A program made the position numbers and the translations under genes. From assembly GCA_019425005.1 (NCBI GenBank), contig JAHYYK010000016.1:1-40762 (forward strand): a DNA stretch of 40,762 nt. Direction: 5' to 3'. The DNA is from Collinsella sp. (GTDB lineage: Bacteria; Actinomycetota; Coriobacteriia; Coriobacteriales; Coriobacteriaceae). The stretch's first letter is position 1. The number at the start of each line of letters is the position of its first letter. Positions 25,104-31,813 of the stretch are shown in pieces. The notes under the pieces were generated by a model, which made no database searches, had not been told where the DNA came from, and worked only from the letters and a program-made list of their open reading frames with translations.

Positions 25104-25320
25104 TCTCAATCTGTAACACCAAGCCAGATATTTGGGTTCCAGGTGTTACAGATTGAGACAAACTGTTCGGCCGCCAACCTAACGTCTCGATCTATAACAC
25201 GTAGCGAGGAATTTGGCCTCCAACTGTTACAGATTGAGACAAAGCGGGGGGCGGCTGGAGAAATATCTCGATCTGTAACAACTACAAGGCTCAACAGGGC
25301 CTAACTGTTACAGATTGAGA
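25104..25320. repeat. Array of three 55-bp hairpins, 81-bp period
   Basis: Hairpins 25104-25158, 25185-25239 and 25266-25320 have starts exactly 81 bp apart: 15-nt half, 25-nt loop, 15-nt inverted half, 26-nt spacer. The halves are TCTCRATCTGTAACA, with TCTCGATCTATAACA in the second unit. Loops and spacers differ between units. The array follows the LASTG gene and ends 22 nt before a CCACCACAAAGG repeat. The gap 25067-25460 holds only this array, that repeat and a terminator. Confidence 0.92.
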
Positions 25321-25342
25321 CAAAACGACCGGGCAAGTCCCC

Positions 25343-25378
25343 AACCACCACAAAGGTGCCTGTCCCCATCGTGGTGAT
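25343..25378. repeat. CCACCACAAAGG palindrome, decayed right arm
   Basis: The left arm ACCACCACAAAGG is intact, but the right arm reads CCATCGTGGTGAT, so the stem is imperfect. The core is GTGCCTGTCCCC, as in the copy at 18323. Confidence 0.7.
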
Positions 25379-25392
25379 CGGGCGGCCGGCAT

Positions 25393-25432
25393 AAAAAAAG
25401 TCCCCGCCGGGCGTGTGCTCGACGGGGACTTT
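25393..25432 (-). terminator. Rho-independent terminator of the nfnA-gltA operon
   Basis: The stem AAAGTCCCCG/CGGGGACTTT (25397-25406 with 25423-25432) is followed on the minus strand by seven T residues. Confidence 0.92.
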
Positions 25433-25460
25433 GCCGTTTGGTGGCTAGCGCCGCAGGTGA

Positions 25461-26870
25461 TTACTCGCCCAGCAGGCTCTTGGTGATCGAAGCGGCGGCC
25501 TTCTTGCCGGCGCCCATCGCCAGAATGACCGTAGCGGCACCGGTGACGATGTCACCGCCGGCCCAGATGCGGGGATCGGTGGTCTGGCCGGTCTCCTCGT
25601 CGGCAACGATGTAGCCCCACTTGTTGAGCTCCATCTTGCCGCCGATCTTTTTTGCGAAGGGGTTGGCGTTGGTGCCGATAGCCGAGATCGCGACGTCGCA
25701 GGGGATCTCCTCGATGGCGCCCTCGATGGGCACCGGGCGACGACGGCCGGACTCGTCGGGCTCGCCGAGCTCCATCTTCTGGACCTTGACGGCGCACACG
25801 GAGCCGTCTTCGCCAGCGACAAACTCGAGCGGGGAGACAAGCGGCAGAACCTCGACGCCCTCGGCCTTGGCATGGTGCAGCTCGGCGCGACGGCAGGGCA
25901 TCTCGTCCTCGGTACGGCGGTAAGCGATGATGGCGTGCTCGGCGCCCAGACGCTTGGCGGTACGGACGGCGTCCATAGCCACGTTGCCGCCGCCAAAGAC
26001 AACGACGTTCTTGCCGTGCTTGGTGGGGGTGTCGTACTCGGGGAACTTGTTGGCCTTCATCAGGTTCACGCGGGTGAGGTACTCGTTTGCGAAGAAGACG
26101 TTGGGCAGGTTCTCGCCGGGGACGTTGAGGAACTTGGGCAGGCCAGCGCCGGTCGCCACGTAGATGGCGTCGAAGCCCTGCTCGAACAGCTCCTCGGCCG
26201 TGGCCATGTTGCCCACGACGGAGTTGTACTCAAACTTGACGCCCATGTCCTCCAGGCCGTCAATCTCGCGCTTGACGACCGCCTTGGGCAGACGGAACTC
26301 GGGGATGCCGTAGACCAGCACGCCGCCGCCGGTGAAGAAGGCCTCGAAGACGGTAACGTCAAAGCCGTTACGGGCGAGCTCGCCGGCGCAGGTGATGCCG
26401 GACGGGCCGGAGCCGACGACGGCGACCTTCTTGCCGTTCTTGGGGGCCATCTTGGGCGTGGAGGCGAGCTCGGGGCGATCACCCAGGAAGCGCTCGAGCT
26501 GGCCGATGGCCACGGGCTCGGACTTCTTACCACGGATGCACTTGCCCTCGCACTGGTTCTCCTGCGGGCAGACGCGGCCGCAGATGGCGGGAAGCATGGA
26601 GTCCTCGCGGATGGTATCGAGAGCGCCGCCGAAGTCCTTCGCGCGGATCTGCTCGATAAAGCGGGGAATGTTGATGTTGACGGGGCAGCCCTCAACACAG
26701 AACGGCTTCTTGCAGTTGAGGCAGCGCTCGGCCTCGGCCAGCGCCATCTCCTCGGTGAAGCCCTTGTCGACGGGGCGGAAGTCGCAGGCGCGCTCGGCAG
26801 CCGGCTCCTCGTTATCGGGGGTGCGGGGCGACTTCATATCGGCAACGAAACGACCGTTAACTAGTGGCAT
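25461..26870 (-). CDS. gltA: NADPH-dependent glutamate synthase small subunit family / NfnB-like transhydrogenase large subunit
   Basis: The 469-residue flavoprotein has an N-terminal [4Fe-4S] region (CLNCKKPFCVEGCP, then CGRVCPQENQCEGKC), an FAD-binding VAVVGSGPSGITCAGELA, and an NADPH-binding VVVFGGGNVAMDAVRTAKRL. It ends in a C-terminal FAD-binding AGGDIVTGAATVILAMGAG. GltD-type enzymes make glutamate with GltB, but here the partner is an NfnA-like FAD/[2Fe-2S] protein whose gene overlaps it by 10 nt. This pairing points to NfnAB, the electron-bifurcating NADH-dependent reduced ferredoxin:NADP+ oxidoreductase of anaerobes. No GltB large subunit gene is in view. It is probably cytoplasmic and balances NADH, NADPH and ferredoxin. 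Confidence 0.92.
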   Translation of the reverse strand: MPLVNGRFVADMKSPRTPDNEEPAAERACDFRPVDKGFTEEMALAEAERCLNCKKPFCVEGCPVNINIPRFIEQIRAKDFGGALDTIREDSMLPAICGRVCPQENQCEGKCIRGKKSEPVAIGQLERFLGDRPELASTPKMAPKNGKKVAVVGSGPSGITCAGELARNGFDVTVFEAFFTGGGVLVYGIPEFRLPKAVVKREIDGLEDMGVKFEYNSVVGNMATAEELFEQGFDAIYVATGAGLPKFLNVPGENLPNVFFANEYLTRVNLMKANKFPEYDTPTKHGKNVVVFGGGNVAMDAVRTAKRLGAEHAIIAYRRTEDEMPCRRAELHHAKAEGVEVLPLVSPLEFVAGEDGSVCAVKVQKMELGEPDESGRRRPVPIEGAIEEIPCDVAISAIGTNANPFAKKIGGKMELNKWGYIVADEETGQTTDPRIWAGGDIVTGAATVILAMGAGKKAAASITKSLLGE

Positions 26871-27700
26871 GCGCAGCTCTTTTCCTCATAGGCCTTGAGG
26901 GACTCGCCCTCTTCGGAACGGTAAGCGGCCTGGCGGGCACGAAGGTCATCCCAGTCGACCAGGGTGGCATCGAAGTCGGGGCCGTCGACGCAAGCGAACT
27001 TGGTCACGCCGCCCACCTCGACGCGGCAGCAGCCGCACATACCGGTGCCGTCGACCATGATGGGGTTGAGGGACGCGGTGATGGGGGTGTCGTACTTCTG
27101 GGCGGTGAGGGTCGAGAACTTCATCATCGGAACGGGGCCGACACAGAAGACCTGGCTCACGGCCTTGTCCTGCAGTAGGCGCTCCAGCGGAGCGGTAACA
27201 ACGCCCTGCTCGCCGTAGGAACCGTCGTCAGTGGTGATGTGGATGTGGTCCTCGTCGAGGAGCTCGCGGAACTGGTCCTCCATGAGCAGGAGGTCCTTGG
27301 TGCGGGCGCCCATGATGGCGTGCACCTCGTGACCGGTCTCGACCAGGTGCTTGGCTACCGGGAAGGCAATTGCCAGGCCGACGCCGCCGCCAATGACGGC
27401 GCAGGGGCCCTCGGCCATCTCGGTGGGAACGCCCAGCGGGCCCACGACGTCGCGCAGCGACTCGCCGGCCTCATAGGTGGACAGCATCTCGGTGGTCTTG
27501 CCGATCACCATGAAGATGAACTCGACCCAGCCCTCGTCACCGTTCCAGCCGGCCAGGGTAAACGGGACGCGCTCGCCCGTCTCGTTGGCGCGAACCATGA
27601 GGAACTGTCCAGCGTGCGCATGTTTGGCGATTGCAGGCGCCTCGATGCGGAACTTGAACACCTTCTCAGAGAACTGCGTCTTCTCCAGGATCTTATACAT
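26861..27700 (-). CDS. nfnA: NfnA-like FAD/[2Fe-2S] subunit (sulfide dehydrogenase beta / ferredoxin-NADP reductase type)
   Basis: The 279-residue protein belongs to the dihydroorotate-dehydrogenase electron-transfer family. RVPFTLAGW in the N-terminal barrel binds FAD, and CAVIGGGVGLAIAFPVAKHL starts the NAD-binding domain. The C-terminal cysteines in GTGMCGCCRVEVGG and FACVDGPDFD form the [2Fe-2S] site. Without a pyrD neighbour, and with a GltA-type subunit directly downstream, the NfnA role is favoured over PyrK. The start at 27700 has GAGAGGGG on the minus strand. A candidate promoter is at 27806-27811. Confidence 0.9.
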   Translation of the reverse strand: MYKILEKTQFSEKVFKFRIEAPAIAKHAHAGQFLMVRANETGERVPFTLAGWNGDEGWVEFIFMVIGKTTEMLSTYEAGESLRDVVGPLGVPTEMAEGPCAVIGGGVGLAIAFPVAKHLVETGHEVHAIMGARTKDLLLMEDQFRELLDEDHIHITTDDGSYGEQGVVTAPLERLLQDKAVSQVFCVGPVPMMKFSTLTAQKYDTPITASLNPIMVDGTGMCGCCRVEVGGVTKFACVDGPDFDATLVDWDDLRARQAAYRSEEGESLKAYEEKSCACH

Positions 27701-27805
27701 AGAACCCCTCTCTTGTTAGGGCGGCCGAACCGTGCCTCCACGGAAATGGACGGCAGCCCGAATAAAACCGTACGCGCACAGGCGTTGTGCAGACATACGG
27801 TGCAA

Positions 27806-27811
27806 ATTATA
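27806..27811 (-). promoter_or_regulatory. Candidate -10 element (TATAAT) for nfnA-gltA
   Basis: On the minus strand a consensus TATAAT lies about 105 nt before the nfnA start. No good -35 was found. The 27701-28073 gap otherwise holds two GGGGACAG-type repeats and the pth terminator. Confidence 0.4.
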
Positions 27812-27870
27812 CCCTCATGGACATGTCACTTACGTGTGTCTTCGGCTGTTGGGAGCAGGGTTTATCCACT

Positions 27871-27923
27871 TTGGCCTACCAAAGGGGAGAGGTTTATTTT
27901 GGTCAGTTTTATCAGGTAAAACG
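27871..27923 (-). repeat. Diverged GGTTTATTTTGG repeat
   Basis: GGGGAGAGGTTTATTTTGGTCAG followed by TTTTATCAGGTAAAAC resembles the repeats at 4127-4175 and 28030-28076 but has lost part of the palindrome. The GGTTTATTTTGG core reads on the plus strand, the opposite of the pth copy. Confidence 0.5.
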
Positions 27924-27929
27924 GCAAAT

Positions 27930-27963
27930 GGGGCCGGCCTCGGGTTGTGATGAGGCCGGCCCC
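27930..27963. terminator. Terminator-like stem between pth and nfnA
   Basis: A perfect 12-bp stem GGGGCCGGCCTC/GAGGCCGGCCCC (27930-27941 with 27952-27963) with a 10-nt loop. On the minus strand it is followed by ATTTGCCGTTTT, a weak T-tract. It probably ends pth transcription. Confidence 0.65.
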
Positions 27964-28029
27964 CTTTGGGGTGCTATGCATGTATGTCGGCGCGCGGTTG
28001 ATTGCGATGCCGCAACTGGGGCGTTTCCG

Positions 28030-28076
28030 CAGGTAAAACCTGCCAAAATAAACCTGTTCCTAAATGATAGGTTTTA
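28030..28076 (-). repeat. GGGGACAG-type repeat starting at the pth stop codon
   Basis: Read on the minus strand it begins TAAAACCT, where TAA is the pth stop, and continues to GGTTTATTTTGGCAGG and TTTTACCTGCG, matching the copy at the purF stop (4127-4175). GGAACAGG replaces GGGGACAGG. A GCAGGT/ACCTGC hairpin forms its distal end. Confidence 0.8.
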
Positions 28077-28703
28077 GTGCTTGCCGTTGGCGGAGGCGGC
28101 GCCGTTGACATGGTCGCGGGCATAGACCACGCCGTGCACGATCGCCAGGCCGGCGGCGTCGGCCGCGCGGGCGCAGGTGTCCTGGAAATCCTCGGCCTCG
28201 CGGGCGCGCAGCTGCTTAAGAACGTAGTCGGCGACGGCCATCTTGCCGGGAGGGTTGCCGATGCCGGTGCGGATGCGGCTGAAGTCGCGGCTGCCCATCT
28301 TGTCGATGATGGAGCGCAGGCCGTTGTGACCGGCGTGGCCGCCGCCCACCTTAACGCGGACGTCGCCGGCGGGAATATCGAGCTCGTCGTGGATTACGAG
28401 CAGCTCCTCGGCCTTGATCTTGTACTCGCGGCAGAGCTTGGAGATGGGGCCACCCGAGGTATTCATATACGACTGCGGCTTGACCAGTACAATCTGGCGC
28501 TTACCGCCCTCTTCCTCGGGATCGTTGATGTTGATGAGCGCGACCTCGGCGCCTGCTTGGTTTTTCCAGTACGTGACGCCGGCCTGACGGGCCAGCTCGT
28601 CGATTGCTTTGAAACCAGCGTTGTGACGGGTCTCGGCATATTCCTCGCCAGGGTTGCCAAGTCCGGCAACCATGCGAATCTTAAGCGGCTGTGCAGCTGC
28701 CAT
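28074..28703 (-). CDS. pth: Peptidyl-tRNA hydrolase
   Basis: Pth releases tRNA from prematurely dropped peptidyl-tRNA. The 209-residue protein shows VAGLGNPGEEYAETRHNAGF with catalytic His27, the QSYMNTSGG Asn, VIHDELDIPAGDVRVK with the catalytic Asp, GGGHAGHNGLRSI, and RIRTGIGNPPG. The C-terminal 20 residues are low-complexity and variable in the family. The start at 28703 has GAAAGG upstream. In many Gram-positive genomes pth follows prs and glmU. Here the same order is kept on the minus strand, but about 1.9 kb of foreign-looking DNA separates pth from prs. Confidence 0.95.
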   Translation of the reverse strand: MAAAQPLKIRMVAGLGNPGEEYAETRHNAGFKAIDELARQAGVTYWKNQAGAEVALININDPEEEGGKRQIVLVKPQSYMNTSGGPISKLCREYKIKAEELLVIHDELDIPAGDVRVKVGGGHAGHNGLRSIIDKMGSRDFSRIRTGIGNPPGKMAVADYVLKQLRAREAEDFQDTCARAADAAGLAIVHGVVYARDHVNGAASANGKH

Positions 28704-28818
28704 GTTTATCCTTTCGTTGATTTGTCGCCTGCTATGGTGAGCGACCCTGTTGCCGCTGTCAAATGGAGGGTAATTGAGGGCGTTTAGGGGCGTTTGGACG
28801 GCCGTCGAAATCAGAGGT

Positions 28819-29020
28819 GGACAGTTAGTTCAGATACGTATAAGTTCTGAGGACTCGAAGTGCTCAATTCAATGCCGATACGTTGTTTCGGAGCTTTAGT
28901 TAGTCCATATGGCGCTGTTTTGAAGTCTACCCTGCCTTCAAATAGGGCGAATGGTATAGAGATAGCTGCAAAACAGCCTAATTCAATGTGTCCATCTATA
29001 CGTATCTGAACTAACTGTCC
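28819..29020. mobile_element. MITE-like element, copy 1 (24-bp perfect terminal inverted repeats)
   Basis: The termini 28819-28842 and 28997-29020 are perfect 24-bp inverted repeats beginning GGACAGTTAGTTCAG, and the element is 202 bp long. No coding sequence is inside. A 200-bp partner with the same termini but unrelated interior lies at 30347-30546, on the other side of the nuclease-like gene. No target duplication was evident. The rest of the pth upstream gap (28704-28818) shows nothing notable. Confidence 0.85.
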
Positions 29021-29054
29021 AGTCCTGTTCGGCGGCGCGCGGGTGATTCGCCGT

Positions 29055-30182
29055 TTAGACCGCCGCAAGGCCGATTCCAGCCCGCAGAGCGTTGAGCCAA
29101 GCGGCCTGACGCTTGCGATAGCCCTTGATACGGTATCGGAATCGGACTCCCGCGAGTCGATGCATCGTTTGGGCGAAGGCTTCGAGTGCAACAAGGTCTT
29201 TCATTTGGTCGCGATTGATAACCAGGACGTGGATGCCCATTGCCTTGAGGCCATTATTTCGATTGCCATCGTGGATGCGAGCGTTTTGAAGCTCATGCCC
29301 AATTCCGTTGTATTCGTTGTCGACTCCGGCTGCCGGGCAATATAGGTCGCAGATGGCATAGGGGATGCCCGAGGACATGTTGACCGCAAGAGTGTCGAAG
29401 TCGATTCGATAGTTGAGTAGCAGGCCTCCCATGGGCAGACTGCAACATCCGAATCCTCCAAAGCGCATGGGCGCTCCGAGAACGGCAAACATTAGGGATT
29501 CGGCTGGGGATGCAGATCCGGGTCGGGCAAGTTTGACTGCCGTGCGAAACGATGTGTATGAGCTACTTTTGGCAAGCTGTGCAACAGCCTCGAGATCTTC
29601 GATGGTCGTGGCGGGCTCGCATTTGTAGTGTGCCTGTTCGTAGCGGGTTTCGTTCTGCTGTTCGGTCGCCGACTGGTCGCCCCGGCAATCGAGGTCGTCC
29701 ATCGCTTCGTAGTCATCGCCCTCGGGCCAGATGCCGTCATAGGCAATGGGGTATGTTGCCCCGGGAGGAAGGGAGTAGGTTCCGAGCAGTTCCATGAGAA
29801 GCATCAGGGTTTTGGCGACTGATTCATTTTTGGAACAAAGCATGGCTGTCATGGCGGGAGACGTTGCGTAGATGTCGGCCTCGACGTGCATAATTGCACC
29901 TTCAGGAAGAGGAGCGGAGAGAATATGCTGAAGAAGTCGCCTGTCGCGGCGTCTGTTGTCTTCGTTTGAAACGAGAAGATCGAGCAGTTCGGAATCATCT
30001 TCATTCCAGGCGTCGAGTATCGAAAGTGCACCAAAGTCTATCGCGTCATTGTTGGGAATACAGCTAGCCAAGGCATGTGCTTGCTGTTCGCTATCAACGA
30101 AGTCCCAGGGTAGGGCAGAGTACGCCCGTCGTGCGCGACGAATTGCGCGGAGGGCGGAGAGATGTGAAATCACGGTCGTCAT
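29055..30182 (-). CDS. Putative DUF559/Vsr-like endonuclease-fold protein
   Basis: This 375-residue protein is not a housekeeping family I can name. The N-terminus (VISHLSALRAIRRARRAYS) and the middle segment (EADIYATSPAMTAMLCSKN, ELLGTYSLPPG) resemble lineage-specific Coriobacteriia proteins. The C-terminal 110 residues look like a DUF559/Vsr-type PD-(D/E)XK fold: Asp279 in CDLYCPAAGV, Glu290 in NEYNG (the usual EYDG with Asp changed to Asn), then a basic region NRNNGLKAMGIHVLVINRD. Nuclease activity is inference only. There is no ribosome site before the ATG at 30182, so the transcript may be leaderless. The gene is flanked by two MITE-like elements and interrupts the glmU-prs-pth order, which points to acquisition by transfer. 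Confidence 0.55.
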   Translation of the reverse strand: MTTVISHLSALRAIRRARRAYSALPWDFVDSEQQAHALASCIPNNDAIDFGALSILDAWNEDDSELLDLLVSNEDNRRRDRRLLQHILSAPLPEGAIMHVEADIYATSPAMTAMLCSKNESVAKTLMLLMELLGTYSLPPGATYPIAYDGIWPEGDDYEAMDDLDCRGDQSATEQQNETRYEQAHYKCEPATTIEDLEAVAQLAKSSSYTSFRTAVKLARPGSASPAESLMFAVLGAPMRFGGFGCCSLPMGGLLLNYRIDFDTLAVNMSSGIPYAICDLYCPAAGVDNEYNGIGHELQNARIHDGNRNNGLKAMGIHVLVINRDQMKDLVALEAFAQTMHRLAGVRFRYRIKGYRKRQAAWLNALRAGIGLAAV

Positions 30183-30346
30183 AGCTATAACGTACTAAGT
30201 TGGCGGCAGAATGCGACCGCCATACCGTTCTTTTCGCTCAGCGGGGCGCTGCGCGCCATGAACGGCTGGGTGTTATGAATTCGGTGGAATCGGTTGAGGG
30301 GATTGCAGGAAATTGAGCTCTGCCGCGAAGGTTGACGATAGCTGCT

Positions 30347-30546
30347 GGACAGTTAGTTCAGATACGTATAAGGCAGCGGCGTTCGAGGCGTTTCTAAGGG
30401 CCTTTGAGGGCGATTTGAGGATAAATATGCAGCGGTTGTACTCGAAAACGATGAGCTTTGGACGGCATGGCATGCGCCGGGGAGGTCAGAAGGCTCCGAA
30501 CGGTCCTTTGGAGCTTTAGAAAAATACGTATCTGAACTAATTGTCC
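30347..30546. mobile_element. MITE-like element, copy 2
   Basis: The left terminus 30347-30370 is identical to that of copy 1. The right terminus 30523-30546 differs from perfect complementarity at two positions. The 200-bp length matches copy 1, but the interiors show no clear alignment beyond GGAGCTTTAG. Between it and the nuclease-like gene (30183-30346) only a short GGCGG/CCGCC inverted repeat was seen. Confidence 0.85.
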
Positions 30547-30570
30547 AGGGCGGGTTGACGAGGGATAGAA

Positions 30571-30600
30571 AAAGGGTCGGAAGCGAGCTTCCGACCCTTT
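30571..30600 (-). terminator. Rho-independent terminator of prs
   Basis: A 13-bp stem (30571-30583 with 30588-30600) with a four-base CGAG loop is flanked on the minus-strand 3' side by TTTCTAT-type sequence. Confidence 0.9.
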
Positions 30601-30633
30601 AAAAGCATCAAAGATGTTGCGATGCGCGTTGGA

Positions 30634-31620
30634 TTACAGCGCGAAGTCGCCGCCGACGAGCGTGGAGACGGGCTCCTCGTGGTAAACGGCGGAGATGGCC
30701 TGAGCGAACTCCTCGGCGACCGAGATGGTCTTGATCTTGCCGCCGACCTCGACGGGAATGGCGTCGGTGACGACGCACTCGACGATCGGGGCGTCGTTCA
30801 GACGCTCGATGGCCGGACCGGAGAAGATACCGTGGGTGGCGCAGACGTAGATATCGCCAGCGCCCATAGCCTTGAGCTCCTTGACGTTGGCGCACAGGGT
30901 GCCAGCGGTGTCGATCATGTCGTCGTTGATGATGCAGGTCTTGCCCTTGATGTCACCGATGATGCCCATGACCTCGGCGGCGTTGTGGCGCGGACGGCCC
31001 TTGTGGGCGATGGCCAGGTCGCAGCCGAGCATGTCGGACAGCTTCTTGGCGGCCTTGGCGCGGCCCACATCGGGGGAGACGACAACCAGGTTGTCGGTGT
31101 CGAAGTTCATGGCGTTGTAGTACTGGCCAAACAGCGGCAGTGCGGACAGGTGGTTGACCGGGATATCGAAGAAGCCCTGGATCTGACCCTGGTGCAGGTC
31201 GAGGGTGATGATGCGGTCGACGCCGGCGCGCTCGAGCAGGTTGGCGACGAGGCGGGCGGTGATGGGCTCGCGCGGGCCGGCCTTGCGGTCCTGGCGGGCA
31301 TAGCCGTAGTGGGTGATAACGGCGGTGATGGAGCGGGCGGATGCGCGCTTGGCAGCGTCGGTGGCGATGAGCAGCTCCATGAGCATGTCGTTGACGTTGC
31401 CGCCGGCCACGGACTGAATCAGGAAGACGTCGGCGCCGCGGACGGTCTCGTCGTAGCGGGCGTAAATCTCACCATTGGCGAACTGCTTTAGCGTAAGGCC
31501 CGAAAGCTCGACCCCAAGGTACTCAGCGATCTTCTGAGCGAGGGGACGGTTGGAGGAACCGGAATACACGCGGATGGACTTGCGCATATTCTCCGACTTC
31601 TCGGGATCATTAATCGGCAT
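30634..31620 (-). CDS. prs: Ribose-phosphate pyrophosphokinase (PRPP synthetase)
   Basis: Prs makes PRPP from ribose 5-phosphate and ATP, feeding PurF and other phosphoribosyltransferases. The 328-residue protein has the usual length and motifs: KQFANGEIYARYDETVRG, the ATP-site ITHYGYARQDRK, DLHQGQIQGFFDIPVNHL, VVSPDVGRAKAA, and the PRPP loop CIINDDMIDTAGT. The N-terminus has about 12 extra residues before RKSIRVYSG; GGAGAAGGG before ATG 31620 supports the longer start. It lies downstream of glmU, separated by a terminator, so it probably has its own promoter (a TACAAT at 31667-31672 on the minus strand is a candidate). Confidence 0.97.
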   Translation of the reverse strand: MPINDPEKSENMRKSIRVYSGSSNRPLAQKIAEYLGVELSGLTLKQFANGEIYARYDETVRGADVFLIQSVAGGNVNDMLMELLIATDAAKRASARSITAVITHYGYARQDRKAGPREPITARLVANLLERAGVDRIITLDLHQGQIQGFFDIPVNHLSALPLFGQYYNAMNFDTDNLVVVSPDVGRAKAAKKLSDMLGCDLAIAHKGRPRHNAAEVMGIIGDIKGKTCIINDDMIDTAGTLCANVKELKAMGAGDIYVCATHGIFSGPAIERLNDAPIVECVVTDAIPVEVGGKIKTISVAEEFAQAISAVYHEEPVSTLVGGDFAL

Positions 31621-31764
31621 TACCCTTCTCCTTTATACATCGAATGCCATATAGATGCCTTTTTGCATTGTAACCGCGCGGCGGGGTTAATCGGGTCTTG
31701 ATAACGTCTTTACCGTCAACGGACACGAACCGACCACTCATCCGGTCGCGCAGGTCAGCATAGA

Positions 31765-31798
31765 AAAAGGAGCCGTCCCCATGGGAACAGCTCCTTTT
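31765..31798 (-). terminator. Rho-independent terminator of glmU
   Basis: AAAAGGAGC (31765-31773) and GCTCCTTTT (31790-31798) pair, with a further CCCATGGG inside the loop. On the minus strand the stem runs into five T residues. Confidence 0.85.
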
Positions 31799-31813
31799 GT
31801 GCTTGGTAAAACG

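Noticed and set aside
25106..25294. Small repeated-peptide ORF within the hairpin array (VSICN-type repeats)
   Set aside because: Because 81 is divisible by 3, any frame without a stop in one unit tends to remain open through the array on either strand. No ribosome site precedes it.
25104..25320. CRISPR array
   Set aside because: Repeats are in alternating inverted orientation, have only two or three units, and have no cas genes or leader. The loops are partly similar to each other, unlike CRISPR spacers.
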